Under the pieces are notes generated by a model, which did not search any database, was not told where the DNA came from, and saw only the letters and a program-made list of their open reading frames with translations. The position numbers were made by a program, and so were the translations under genes. Below are positions 1-7,861 of a stretch of 39,791 nucleotides of DNA, one piece after another. Origin of the DNA: Eremococcus coleocola DSM 15696. Its GTDB lineage: Bacteria; Bacillota; Bacilli; Lactobacillales; Aerococcaceae. Position 1 is the first letter of the stretch; every line of letters begins with the position of its first letter. The stretch spans positions 1-39,791 of the forward strand of contig NZ_AUAT01000022.1 of assembly GCF_000428865.1 (NCBI RefSeq). The letters run 5' to 3'.

Positions 1-270
1 TATCCCAAGTTCATTAGCCAGGGTTTGATAGGATTTTTCGCCGGATTCATAAAGTGTAATAGCTTTCAACTTAAATTCTACACTGTATTTTTTGTTTTGA
101 CGAGAGCGTTTTAACCCCTTAATCCCTGACGTTTGATAGGCATTGACCCACCGCCTAATCTGTTGAGTATCCTTCATGTTGTATTTTTTAGCTAACGGTT
201 TGTATCCAATCGTATCCGAAAGATATTCTGCGACGACTTTCATTTTGAATTCTAAGCTATATTTAGCCAT
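1..270 (-). mobile_element. IS3-family (IS150-like) transposase OrfA, partial
   Basis: The reading frame starts at ATG 270 and runs off the window edge after 90 codons without a stop. It reads MAKYSLEFKMKVV and later NKKYSVEFKLKAITLYESGE, two similar helix-turn-helix halves with the internal QQIRRWVNAYQ motif. Tandem HTH units of this kind are characteristic of OrfA in the IS3 family, IS150 group, where OrfA binds the terminal repeats and is joined to OrfB by frameshifting. The end of the element lies just upstream of the start codon. Whether the copy is intact cannot be told, because the rest is outside the window. Confidence 0.85.
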
Positions 271-323
271 ACAAAGACCCCCTAAAGTTGGATTTTTTGG
301 TCCAACTTTAGGGGGTCAGTACA
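271..323 (-). repeat. IS3-family left end with RBS-sequestering hairpin
   Basis: Two 17-bp arms (276-292 and 301-317) are perfect inverted copies, GACCCCCTAAAGTTGGA and its complement, separated by 8 bases. Read on the minus strand the element begins near TGTACTGACCCCC. The G-rich Shine-Dalgarno region of orfA lies in the second arm. Transcription entering from outside would therefore mask the ribosome site, a protection known for several insertion sequences. Confidence 0.75.
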
Positions 324-593
324 TGCTGACAAGGTTTTTTGTTATATTTATAAACTATATAAATGAAAAGATTAGTTAAAATCTTGGAAATTAGCTGGCA
401 CCAGCCCCGTGGGACCGTCTTTGCTGTAGCTCTTTAAATGAAACGGTTTTGAGCCACAGTAGTTGAGCGAAGACATGAGCTCAAGGTCCTTATATGTATG
501 GTAAATGAAAATAGTTAGTAGCGGCCTTGGTGCTATTTTGTTGAGATTTAGTTATAATAGACTTAATTATGAGTATCAGAAAGGAGTCCAGGC
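324..593 (+). other. Intergenic region with possible rlmD -10 element
   Basis: No gene is seen in this stretch. A TATAAT hexamer at 553-558 could be the -10 box for rlmD; no well-spaced -35 box is obvious. Short complementary segments (for example TTGAGC near 451 and GCTCAA near 479) might form a leader stem, but I do not recognise an RNA family. Confidence 0.35.
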
Positions 594-1967
594 ATGCAAG
601 CAATCACCTTTAAGAAAAATCAAGAATTAGAGGGAACTGTCCTCGACTTAAGCTCGCAAGGAGAAGGTGTAGTCAAAGTTGACGGCTTTGCCTTCTTCGT
701 GGCTGGGGCACTCCCACAAGAAATAATTCGCTTTAAAGTCATTAAAGTCGGTAAACGTTTTGGTTATGGTCGTCTTCTAGAAATTATGCAACCAAGTCAG
801 AATCGGGTAGAAATTCGCGATAATTTAGGCAGTCAAATTGGAACTATGACTTTGCAACACCTGTCTTATCCAGGACAATTGGCCTTTAAACAAAAATTAG
901 TCCAAGAAGACTTTGCCCGGATTGGGCATTTTACCGATGTCACTGTGAAAGAAACCTTAGCAGCACCCAGCCCTTGGGGCTACCGGAATAAGGCGCAAGT
1001 GCCTTTGCGCCAAGTTAAGGGACAATTGGAAACCGGATTTTTCCGGCGGTTAAGTCATGACCTGGTGCCCATTGAAAATTTTCATATTCAAGATCCATTC
1101 ATTGATCAAATCATTTTGATAGTGCGGGATATTTTACGGGACTTCAATTTATCCGCCTATGATGAAAAGAGTGGCAGGGGCTTACTGCGTCATTTGGTGG
1201 TGAAACGCGGCCACTATTCTGGCCAAGTTATGATTATTCTAGTCGTGAATGGGGATAAGTTGCCTAAGCAAGAACAAGTCGTTGAGAAAATTGTAGCGCA
1301 AGTGCCCGGCTTAGTTTCTTTAATCTTGAATATTAATCGGTCAAAAGGTAATGCAATTTTAGGTCGCCAAGAAAAAGTCTTATGGGGCCAAGCCACTTAC
1401 CATGATCAAATGTTAGGCTTGGATTTTGAAATTTCAGCCCAATCCTTCTATCAAGTCAATACGCCCCAAGCAGAAGAATTGTATCGCTTAGCCTTGGCTG
1501 CGGCTGATTTACAAGGTCATGAACGTGTCCTCGATGCTTATTGTGGGATTGGGACGATTTCCTTGGCCTTGGCTCAACAAGCTAAAGAAGTTTATGCCAT
1601 GGAAATTGTGCCTCAAGCCATTGAAATGGCTAAGCTCAATGCGCAAGTCAATGCTTTGACTAATGTGCATTTTGAAGCCGGCAAGGCAGAAGTCATTCTG
1701 CCTAAATGGCAAGAGCAGGGCTTAGACTTTGACGTGGCGGTAGTCGATCCACCACGCAAGGGTTTGGATAGAACTTTTGTCGATACCTTAATTGATTTAA
1801 ATCCGGGAAAAATTGTCTATGTGTCATGTAACCCAGCAACTTGTGCACGGGACTGTGCCATCTTTGCCGAAGCTGGTTATGAAGTGAAAACGATTAAACC
1901 AGTGGATATATTCCCGCAGACGGTGCATGTTGAGTGCGTGGTATTGATTGAAAAAAATGAGCTGTAA
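594..1967 (+). CDS. rlmD: 23S rRNA (uracil-5-)-methyltransferase, RlmD/RumA family
   Basis: This enzyme uses SAM to methylate C5 of uracil in 23S rRNA. The 457 residues carry an N-terminal TRAM-like beta domain (about 1-70), then the SAM-binding motif DAYCGIGTISLAL near residue 314, VVDPPRKG near 383, and VSCNPATCARD near 410, which holds the catalytic cysteine. Length and motif order are normal. The Fe-S cysteine cluster of the E. coli enzyme is not evident, as in many Gram-positive members, some of which (RlmCD) modify two uridines. GAAAGGAG sits properly spaced before ATG 594. The gene is monocistronic, with its own terminator. It is probably a core chromosomal gene marking the host background. 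Confidence 0.9.
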   Translation: MQAITFKKNQELEGTVLDLSSQGEGVVKVDGFAFFVAGALPQEIIRFKVIKVGKRFGYGRLLEIMQPSQNRVEIRDNLGSQIGTMTLQHLSYPGQLAFKQKLVQEDFARIGHFTDVTVKETLAAPSPWGYRNKAQVPLRQVKGQLETGFFRRLSHDLVPIENFHIQDPFIDQIILIVRDILRDFNLSAYDEKSGRGLLRHLVVKRGHYSGQVMIILVVNGDKLPKQEQVVEKIVAQVPGLVSLILNINRSKGNAILGRQEKVLWGQATYHDQMLGLDFEISAQSFYQVNTPQAEELYRLALAAADLQGHERVLDAYCGIGTISLALAQQAKEVYAMEIVPQAIEMAKLNAQVNALTNVHFEAGKAEVILPKWQEQGLDFDVAVVDPPRKGLDRTFVDTLIDLNPGKIVYVSCNPATCARDCAIFAEAGYEVKTIKPVDIFPQTVHVECVVLIEKNEL

Positions 1968-1979
1968 ATCGTTTAACAG

Positions 1980-2022
1980 CGGGGTTTTTGAGAAGTTGCG
2001 ACTTCTTTGGGACCTCGTTTTT
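1980..2022 (+). terminator. Rho-independent terminator of rlmD
   Basis: CGGGGT (1980-1985) pairs with ACCTCG (2012-2017) around an inner hairpin AGAAGT-TGCG-ACTTCT (1991-2006), followed by five T residues. It begins 12 bases after the rlmD stop. Confidence 0.7.
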
Positions 2023-2218
2023 GGGTTTTCAGAGTAGAAAATGGGTAGAATTTTGTATAAAGAGGGACTGTGTATGGGGAAACTGGTCGACCAGAAAGCA
2101 CTGTTTTGATGTCATTCTAAATTTTTCACATCGGATCGATTTTCTCTCTGTGTTAATTAGTCTACTTAAATATCGCAAAGTCAAAGAATATATGTTTATC
2201 CTAAAGAAAGGAGTTTCT
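2023..2218. other. Intergenic, no gene seen
   Basis: Between the rlmD terminator and the recombinase remnant I see no convincing coding sequence. The short frames are not supported by a family match. Confidence 0.4.
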
Positions 2219-2561
2219 ATGGATACAGGTCGATGTATCTTTTTCATTCCCCCTCATCCTGAACATTATCAGCGTGTGGGTTGGTATTTGCCGAGTCTCC
2301 ACTGAAAGTGAAGAACAAGCAGGCAGTTTTCAAACACAAGTTAATCACTATACGAAGTATATCCGTAAGAATCCTGATTGAGTATTAGTTGATATATATG
2401 CAGATGAAGGGATTTGTGAAACCAATACTAAGAATCGCCGAGAGTTCAACCGAATGATTGAAGAATGTCAGGTAGGTAGTATTGATTTAATTACTACAAA
2501 ATCAATCTCCCGATTTGCTAGAAATACACTGGATTGCTTGAAGTACATTATTTTGACATAA
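2219..2561 (+). pseudogene. Serine recombinase N-terminal fragment (decayed)
   Basis: ATG 2219 has a good ribosome site (AAAGAAAGGAG). The first 20 or so codons (MDTGRCIFF...QRV) shift frame near 2280 into [19 protein letters not shown]. That frame continues through a TGA where NPDW is expected, then [20 protein letters not shown] and [18 protein letters not shown]. These are hallmarks of the catalytic domain of large serine recombinases (TnpX/CisA type), which excise and integrate mobile elements. The frame ends abruptly at an IS3 end near 2550, losing the DNA-binding half. A frameshift, an in-frame stop and a truncation make it non-functional. It shows that an integrative element once occupied this site. 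Confidence 0.85.
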
Positions 2562-2613
2562 AAAAAGGACCTCCTCCAAGTTGGTTTTAGGTCCAACTTT
2601 TTGGGGTCAGTTC
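2551..2613 (-). mobile_element. IS3-family left-end remnant
   Basis: Read on the minus strand this begins TGAACTGACCCCAAAAAGTTG, forms a hairpin (AGGTCC 2589-2594 with GGACCT 2567-2572) over a GGAGGAGG ribosome site, and reaches ATGTCAAAA, the start of an orfA, before breaking off. Only about 60 bp of the element remain, fused to the recombinase fragment. It is related in design to the end at 271-323 but differs in sequence. Confidence 0.7.
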
Positions 2614-2642
2614 ACCGTCACTCTTTTTCTTTTTGTGGGTTA

Positions 2643-2671
2643 CAAAAAAAACCACCAGCTATCCTGGTGGT
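2643..2671 (-). terminator. Terminator of the lipid kinase remnant
   Basis: On the minus strand ACCACCAG (complement of 2664-2671) pairs with CTGGTGGT (complement of 2651-2658) and is followed by eight T residues. It stands directly after the kinase stop at 2679. Confidence 0.85.
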
Positions 2672-2678
2672 CATGATT

Positions 2679-3560
2679 TTATTTATATACTTCGAGTTCA
2701 CCTTTTAAAATCTTAAGTTCAAGCGGAAAACTAACTCCTTCATCTCCGTCAATTGTTACACCGACTTCTTTTTCAGATAGAAGCTTTATCCTTGCATTTT
2801 CAAACTCCTTGTAACCAATATGGTCAGTTTCGTTTTCTAAACCACCTAAGGCTTCAAGGAATCCTAAAATCATATCAAAACACTTTGGTCCTTGGTATAA
2901 AAGATTGCAAGCTTACCATCACTTGAGTTAATTTTCTTGAAGAAATCGCCAAAAGCAGACATGGCTCCAGAAACCATTACGTCGAGTAAACTAGTTTGGA
3001 TTTTAAAACTTTCTCCATCTAAATTAACTTCATACTTTAAAGGCTCAGAATCCTGAAGAGCTTTAAAACCATTAATGACGTAAGCTATTTTCCCCAATTT
3101 GGACATGTCTTCTATAGAAGTGTCCTTTACAGCTTTTGGGATAGATCCAGCTGCAAGTATATTAGAAAATACCTATCGTTGACCTTAGTAAATCTAGAAT
3201 AAGGTTCTTAGTCAAATTAAGATCTTCAATGGCATTTAAAGGATCAAGGTCTATCCCCAAAGACCTAGCCAAATCTTTTACACTACTAAGAGGCAAAAGG
3301 CCAAATTTATGCTTGTCCTTCTATTCGGCAAGACCGGCAATAGCCTCACTCACACTTCCATCACTACCCATGACGAAAAAGTCCTCGTGCTTTTCCTTAC
3401 AAGCCTCGTCAGCAGGATCTGTAATATGGCCTGCGTACTCGGTTTCAATCACATCAACTTAGTCAAAATGTCCATTTAGTTTTTCAAATAGCTGGTCTTT
3501 AAAGTCAGGGACCGATTCATTTCCGGATAATTTCTTTATACCCAAAAGGGAAGATTAAAT
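2679..3560 (-). pseudogene. Diacylglycerol/lipid kinase (DagK/YegS-like), decayed
   Basis: Conceptual translation across several frames gives MGSDGSVSEAIAGL (the GGDGT-type nucleotide loop), LLPLSSVKDLARSLGIDLDP (usually IPxGTxNDFARxLGI), NGFKALQDSEPLKYEV, and a C-terminal VTIDGDEGVSFPLELKIL beta strand. This order is that of the diacylglycerol kinase catalytic family, which phosphorylates lipids at the membrane. The copy is broken: stops follow HFD near 3461 and LAE near 3325, there are frame changes near 3170-3110 and 2873, and the N-terminal P-loop is not recognisable. Two surviving segments remain open (2679-2873 and 2870-3106). Base composition matches the AT-rich MarR/ABC genes next to it, so it probably arrived with them. 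Confidence 0.75.
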
Positions 3561-3567
3561 TTTTTAT

Positions 3568-4002
3568 TTAGAACCACCACTTTATTTGAAGATGATTAAA
3601 GAGATTATTAGATAATTTAAGAGAGGTGTCAAAAAATTGAGCTAAATTTTCTTGGTCTATATCATCGGTTACAGCATTTTCCCAATTATTAATAACCTGC
3701 AAAAGATTAGGGATAAGTGATTTACCATATTCGGTTAAAAAACATTGGTTTTGTCCTATGCGCTCAGAGCTTTCTGATCTATATATTAGATTATTTAATT
3801 CAAGTTGTTTTAAAAGTTTGGAAAAGTAACCTTTATCAAGTCCCGAGAAATTTATCAGTTTACTTTGATAGATACCAGGCGATTCGTGAATTACAAGCAA
3901 AACAATTAATTCCTGCATATTAAGTTTATAATCACTTAACATTGTTTCAAGAAGTTTTTTACCATATCTAAAAAATATATTGAAAAAAGAAATAAAGTTC
4001 AT
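3568..4002 (-). CDS. MarR-family transcriptional regulator
   Basis: The protein has 144 residues, the usual MarR size. The winged-helix core is visible as LNMQELIVLLVIHESPGIYQ, LINFSGLDKGYFSKLLKQLE (recognition helix) and NNLIYRSESSERIGQNQCFLTEYGK (wing). A GGAGAT ribosome site precedes ATG 4002. The gene is divergent from the HrtBA-like exporter. The two genes share a 15-bp palindrome that covers both -35 boxes, which strongly suggests that this protein represses itself and the exporter and is relieved by the exporter's substrate. The inducer cannot be read from sequence; haem or a membrane-active compound is a guess from the exporter family. The AT-rich codon use differs from rlmD. Confidence 0.85.
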   Translation of the reverse strand: MNFISFFNIFFRYGKKLLETMLSDYKLNMQELIVLLVIHESPGIYQSKLINFSGLDKGYFSKLLKQLELNNLIYRSESSERIGQNQCFLTEYGKSLIPNLLQVINNWENAVTDDIDQENLAQFFDTSLKLSNNLFNHLQIKWWF

Positions 4003-4040
4003 TTTTATCTCCTTAATTTTAAAATTTGAATAAATTTAAT

Positions 4041-4088
4041 TTGATTATAACAGGTAAGGTTGTATTTTACAACGCTATACTATATAAT
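4041..4088. promoter_or_regulatory. Divergent promoters sharing one MarR-type operator
   Basis: The palindrome GTTGTA-TTT-TACAAC spans 4059-4073. Rightward, TTGTAT (4060-4065) is followed after 17 bases by TATAAT (4083-4088) for the ABC genes. Leftward, TTGTAA (complement of 4067-4072) is followed after 17 bases by TATAAT (complement of 4044-4049) for marR. Both -35 boxes lie inside the same palindrome. Confidence 0.8.
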
Positions 4089-4143
4089 TTATTTTGGCTT
4101 GAAAAATGCCAAATAAGTCAAAAAGTATTTAAAAGGAGAAAAC

Positions 4144-5313
4144 ATGTTTTTAGCAATAAAAGAAATGAAAAAGGAGAAATCGAGATTTATTCTCATAATT
4201 AGTATTTTTATACTTATTTCTTACTTAGTCTATTTTCTAATAGGACTTGCAAATGGTCTTGCAGTCGACAATAGAACAGCAGTTGACAATTGGGATGCAA
4301 GTCATGTTATCTTAGCTGATGGTTCAAATAAAAATATTTCATCATCAATGATTGATAAAAATCAGCTTGAAAAAGACTTACAAGATCTGGATTATTACTT
4401 GGTAAACTTATCAAGATCTTCTGCATATAAAAATGGGAGCAAAGATGAAATAGATACTATAGATATAAGCCTTATAGGAATTGAAGAGTCTTCAAAATAT
4501 TTTCCAGAAATTATTGAGGGGAAATTGCCTTCAAAGGAAAAAGATGCGGTTGCTTCATTAAGCTTAAAGCTTGAAGAAGGAATGGAAATAGGGGACGAAT
4601 TAAAACTTTCAATGAATGGATCCGTTTATAAAATCGTAGGATTTACAGAAGATTATAAGTACAATGTTTCACCAGTAATTTATACAAAATTAGCGGATGC
4701 ATCAGCTGCTTCCATCATCTATTCAACTGTTGAAAAAGATAGCGAAACTTCTCAAAAAAGTTCAAGCAAATCAGGACAAGATATAGATGCAAAATCTGGC
4801 CCAACCCCTGGAACTCCTGAGAGAGTTTCTGCAGGCCTTGTAAAGCTTTCAGAAAGTGATAGATCAAAGATTAAGTCCTTGGATGAAAAATATGAACTTG
4901 TTACCAAAGAAGACTTTATAAAAGAAATACCTGGTTACTATGCACAGCTTCTTACTTTCGGCTTGATGATTATCTTCTTGATTGTTATATCGGCCATAGT
5001 TTTAGGAGTATTTTTATATATAGTTACAATACAGAAAAAAGATATATTTGGCATTATGAAGATACAAGGTATATCAAATCAATACATCTCCAAATCAGTC
5101 GTAATTCAGACTTTCCTAGTTAGTTTCATAGGCCTGGCACTCGGACTTTTACTTACTTATGCTACAGAATATTTTCTACCAGCTAGCGTACCTTTTAGGT
5201 CCAATATTAATTACTATTTATTTATTACCATTTTAATGATAATAACTTCTCAGCTGGGTGCTATCTTTTCTGTAAAAAGTGTATCAGGTATTGACCCATT
5301 AGAAGTTATCTAG
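4144..5313 (+). CDS. FtsX/MacB-type ABC transporter permease, HrtB-like
   Basis: This is a membrane subunit of an ABC exporter. Its 389 residues show the FtsX architecture: one transmembrane helix at about 14-36, a large extracytoplasmic domain (about 37-270) and three C-terminal helices (about 275-300, 320-345 and 355-375). The start MFLAIKEMKKEKSRF and the following helix resemble HrtB, the permease of the haem-stress exporter HrtBA, which works with an HrtA ATPase. A serine/glycine-rich stretch (about 200-225) interrupts the outer domain. The ribosome site AAAAGGAG precedes ATG 4144. The ATPase gene starts 8 bases after the stop. The substrate assignment to haem is inference; related exporters handle antimicrobial peptides or lipids. 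Confidence 0.8.
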   Translation: MFLAIKEMKKEKSRFILIISIFILISYLVYFLIGLANGLAVDNRTAVDNWDASHVILADGSNKNISSSMIDKNQLEKDLQDLDYYLVNLSRSSAYKNGSKDEIDTIDISLIGIEESSKYFPEIIEGKLPSKEKDAVASLSLKLEEGMEIGDELKLSMNGSVYKIVGFTEDYKYNVSPVIYTKLADASAASIIYSTVEKDSETSQKSSSKSGQDIDAKSGPTPGTPERVSAGLVKLSESDRSKIKSLDEKYELVTKEDFIKEIPGYYAQLLTFGLMIIFLIVISAIVLGVFLYIVTIQKKDIFGIMKIQGISNQYISKSVVIQTFLVSFIGLALGLLLTYATEYFLPASVPFRSNINYYLFITILMIITSQLGAIFSVKSVSGIDPLEVI

Positions 5314-5321
5314 GAGGACCT

Positions 5322-5996
5322 ATGGAAATTATAAAATTTGAAAAAGTATATAAAACCTTTGAGGAAAATGGTGAAAAAATTGAAGCTTTAAAAGAAACTT
5401 CATTTACATTAAATTCAGGTGAACTTGTTGCTATAATCGGACCTTCAGGTTCAGGTAAATCAACTCTATTGACAATGATGGGTGGCCTACAAAGACCAAG
5501 TGGCGGAATTATAACTTTTGAAGACAAGAATATTTCTTCAATGAGTGAAGAGGAAAGAAATAAACTGAGGTTTGATAAAATAGGCTTTATCTTACAAGCC
5601 TCAAATCTTGTTCCTTACCTAACTTTAGATGACCAATTTGCCCTAGTGGACAAATTCGCAGGTAGAGAAAGAAATAGTGAAAAATCAGATGCATTATTAA
5701 AAAAGATGTCCATCCTAAATAGAAAAAAACAATACCCTGGAGACCTTTCTGGCGGCGAAAGACAAAGAGGAGCAATTGCTAGAGCCTTATATACAGAACC
5801 AAGCCTTCTTTTGGCAGATGAACCAACCGCATCCCTAGATTCAAAAAAGGCAATAGAAGTTATACAACTCCTAAAAGAACTAACCAAAAATTCAAATAGA
5901 ACAACTGTAATAGTCACACACGATGAGAGACTTCTCGAGTATTGTGACAGAGTATTTAAAGTAGTATATGGAGTCGTTGAAGAAATAGGAAAATAG
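5322..5996 (+). CDS. ABC transporter ATP-binding protein, HrtA-like
   Basis: This is the 224-residue ATPase subunit partnering the preceding permease. Visible motifs are Walker A GPSGSGKST (about 41-49), the Q-loop region IGFILQASNLVPYLTL, signature LSGGERQR, Walker B LLLADEPTASLD and the switch histidine in VTHDERLLEYCD. The IGFxxQxSxLVPYL stretch matches HrtA and MacB/LolD-type ATPases. One oddity is GAIARAL after the signature, where VAIARAL is usual. TAGGAGG precedes ATG 5322. The two genes form an operon from the promoter at 4060-4088. The product acts at the cytoplasmic face of the membrane. Confidence 0.88.
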   Translation: MEIIKFEKVYKTFEENGEKIEALKETSFTLNSGELVAIIGPSGSGKSTLLTMMGGLQRPSGGIITFEDKNISSMSEEERNKLRFDKIGFILQASNLVPYLTLDDQFALVDKFAGRERNSEKSDALLKKMSILNRKKQYPGDLSGGERQRGAIARALYTEPSLLLADEPTASLDSKKAIEVIQLLKELTKNSNRTTVIVTHDERLLEYCDRVFKVVYGVVEEIGK

Positions 5997-6006
5997 TAAA
6001 CTCATA

Positions 6007-6048
6007 TCCCCCCTGTATAAAAAAATATGGGGCTATTGAAAAATAGCC
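6007..6048 (+). terminator. Possible terminator after the ABC operon
   Basis: A CCCC...GGGG stem region (about 6008-6032) and an overlapping 7-bp hairpin GGCTATT-GAAA-AATAGCC (6031-6048) follow the ATPase stop. There is no clear T-run, so its function is uncertain. Confidence 0.4.
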
Positions 6049-6071
6049 TCCTATCAAAAATACGGCTAACT

Positions 6072-6188
6072 GAAGTGAACCCCAAAAGTTGGAGTTTATA
6101 TTAAGCAGCTAATTGAGTGGTATGTACTCGGTATTCAAACTGGCAATGACGAAAGCGAGGGCGAAGGTGTCGGAGGATTTCCACAATG
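6072..6188 (-). mobile_element. IS3-family right-end remnant with OrfB C-terminus
   Basis: On the minus strand the frame reads VEILRHLRPRF...QFEYRVHTTQLAA and stops at 6101-6103. It is followed by CCAACTTTTGGGGTTCACTTC, which resembles the terminal inverted repeat of the IS3 copies at the left. The xEYR ending is typical of OrfB C-termini. The remainder of the element has been lost upstream, where the frame joins the PucR fragment. Confidence 0.6.
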
Positions 6189-6189
6189 A

Positions 6190-6501
6190 GTGATTGATTT
6201 AGATTATTCTCTATCATTTGTTGAAGATAGCGGAAACTTCCCAAATTTGCTGATTGGTTTGTTTGGACATAGTTGGGGTGCTTATTGTGATTACAGAACC
6301 GATTTGTTCAATACCCTAGTTAAATTTTTTAATAACAATTTATCATACAAAAAGACAAGCGATATTCTTTATATTCATGTCAATACACTAAGGGCCAGAA
6401 TAAAAACAATAGAAAAAATATTAGACTTAGATATTATGAGTGTCGATGCAATTGTCAACATACGTATTATGTTAATTTTAAAACTACATAATTTCTTTTA
6501 A
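6190..6501 (+). pseudogene. PucR/CdaR-type regulator, C-terminal fragment
   Basis: About 100 residues remain, reading LFNTLVKFFNNNLSYKKTSD and VNTLRARIKTIEKILDLDI. This is the C-terminal helix-turn-helix of PucR/CdaR-family activators (normally 350-550 residues). The N-terminal sensory part is missing; the sequence begins at the junction with the IS3 remnant, and the apparent start codon is accidental. It is AT-rich like the upstream insert. It probably regulated a catabolic or transport gene now lost. It is not expected to be functional. Confidence 0.7.
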
Positions 6502-6530
6502 ATAATTAAATCCACCTTATCCAAAATCAA

Positions 6531-6567
6531 AACCCGCCCTAGTCGCTTACTGCGAATAAGGCGGGTT
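6531..6567 (-). terminator. Terminator of the anion transporter gene
   Basis: AACCCGCC (6531-6538) pairs with GGCGGGTT (6560-6567), with additional inner pairing (CGC/GCG). On the minus strand it is followed by TTTGATTTT. It sits 16 bases past the transporter stop and may also stop transcripts from the left. Confidence 0.75.
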
Positions 6568-6582
6568 TAATGGACTTTTCGT

Positions 6583-7494
6583 TTAGAACAAGAGTTGGAT
6601 TAGAGGGATACCCACTAAGACGATAATGAGAATCTCTCCTAGGACAAAAAGACTGGTGTATCGATAGACATCCATAGCCGTCACAACGTCCTTCTGGGCA
6701 AAAATTGCTGCCGCATAGGGTGACGCACTCGGAGTGACTGCCGCAAAGCCAATCGTGGCATAGGTCATCAAGATCACAATCGGAATCACATTCGCCCCCG
6801 AAACCACGGAATAGGTATAGATAATCGGTTGCAAGATCAAGTTAATCACCACGGAATTAAGCACGTTGGAGATGAGTACCCCAGCAACAATGATCGCTAA
6901 GGCAAAGCTTAGATAGGACATTTCGGTGAATAAAGGCGTCAGATTTTGCTTCAAAAACTCCGTAAAACCAACCTGTGGTGAGGTTAAGGCTTCACCCAGC
7001 ATTAAGCTAGAAGCAATAATGAAAAAGGTCGGCCAAGAAAAATTATTCTGCAAGATGGACTGAACCTCGATCACCGGTCCTTCCTTGAGCTGAACCATGG
7101 CTAAAACCGCCACAATGGTCATAGCAATTCCAGAAATGTTCTGCTTCAAGAGCTGCGACAAGCTCCAATTAGGTAAGAGAATCGGCGTGAACATGGCTAG
7201 GATAAAGATAAGTACAGCGAGCGAAGTCACTTTTTGAGGAGTGTTCATAGGCGGTAGATCTTCTTGATTGATTTTATCAATGGTCAAGTGATACATTTTC
7301 GATACATCTGGCTTAATGAGATACTTCATTACTAAGACCATCATCAAGATAATAAGCACACTCACAGTCACAGTAATGGTCATATAAGCCCCACCAGAAA
7401 TAAGATCCCCTGAGATTTGCGTGTAGTTGGCATTGAGTGCCAGGATCGTCCCATTAAAATAGGAAGTCGGAAAACCAATCAAGGCCACCATCAC
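6583..7494 (-). pseudogene. DASS/SLC13-type anion permease, 5'-truncated
   Basis: The 303 residues are almost entirely hydrophobic, with about eight membrane helices. They carry features of the divalent anion:sodium symporter family: LISNVLNSVVINLILQPI (the SNxx(T/S)-type hairpin motif) and IGFAAVTPSASPYAAAIF, followed by YRYTSLFVLGEIL. Full members have about 460 residues, so about 150 N-terminal residues, including the first substrate hairpin, are missing. The frame extends upstream to a stop at 7546-7548 with no ribosome site, so GTG 7494 is not a convincing start. The gene would import dicarboxylates, tricarboxylates or sulfate if complete; truncated, it is probably inactive. Confidence 0.7.
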
Positions 7495-7861
7495 ATGTTG
7501 AGTGCGTAGTATTGATTGAAAAGAAAGGCTGATAAGATAGGGGTTCTAGAGGATTTAAAGTATAAAGGAAGCTCCTGATAGGGGCTTTTTTCTGTTGGAT
7601 GAAGGAATTAAATGAAATTCTTAGAGTGCGCTTGGGGGAACATGTCGACTGAATAAGGTGGGAAAAAATAGAAATTCCATTTATACAATTCAATAAATTG
7701 AAAAACCTTTATATAGAATGAAGATTTGGGGAGTTATATCAGGAATTTTGTTTGTTGAGCAATAGACATCGGTGATTGATAGGATGGTAATAAATTGTTA
7801 GGTAGTTCATAAAAAGGTGCAATAGGAATATTAGATTCACGTTCAAGAATAAAGTAAAAAA
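7495..7861. other. Intergenic region with a small terminator-like hairpin
   Basis: No gene is recognised here. AGCTCC-TGATA-GGGGCT (7570-7586) followed by six T residues looks like a plus-strand intrinsic terminator, probably left from a lost gene. The short open frames (for example one starting MKELNEILRVRLGEHV near 7602) end quickly and match nothing I know. A breakpoint between the truncated transporter and the defence island should lie here. Confidence 0.5.

Noticed and set aside
390-520. T-box or other leader RNA before rlmD
   Set aside because: A GTGGGACCGTC string recalls the T-box core, but there is no specifier stem or terminator, and the gene is not amino-acid related.
3229-3462. 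77-codon plus-strand ORF
   Set aside because: It is the reverse of the lipid kinase remnant, whose GSDGS loop and LARSLGIDLDP motif are readable on the minus strand.
7495-7693. Minus-strand ORF near the transporter end
   Set aside because: It has no family match, no ribosome site and a terminator-like hairpin inside; treated as intergenic.
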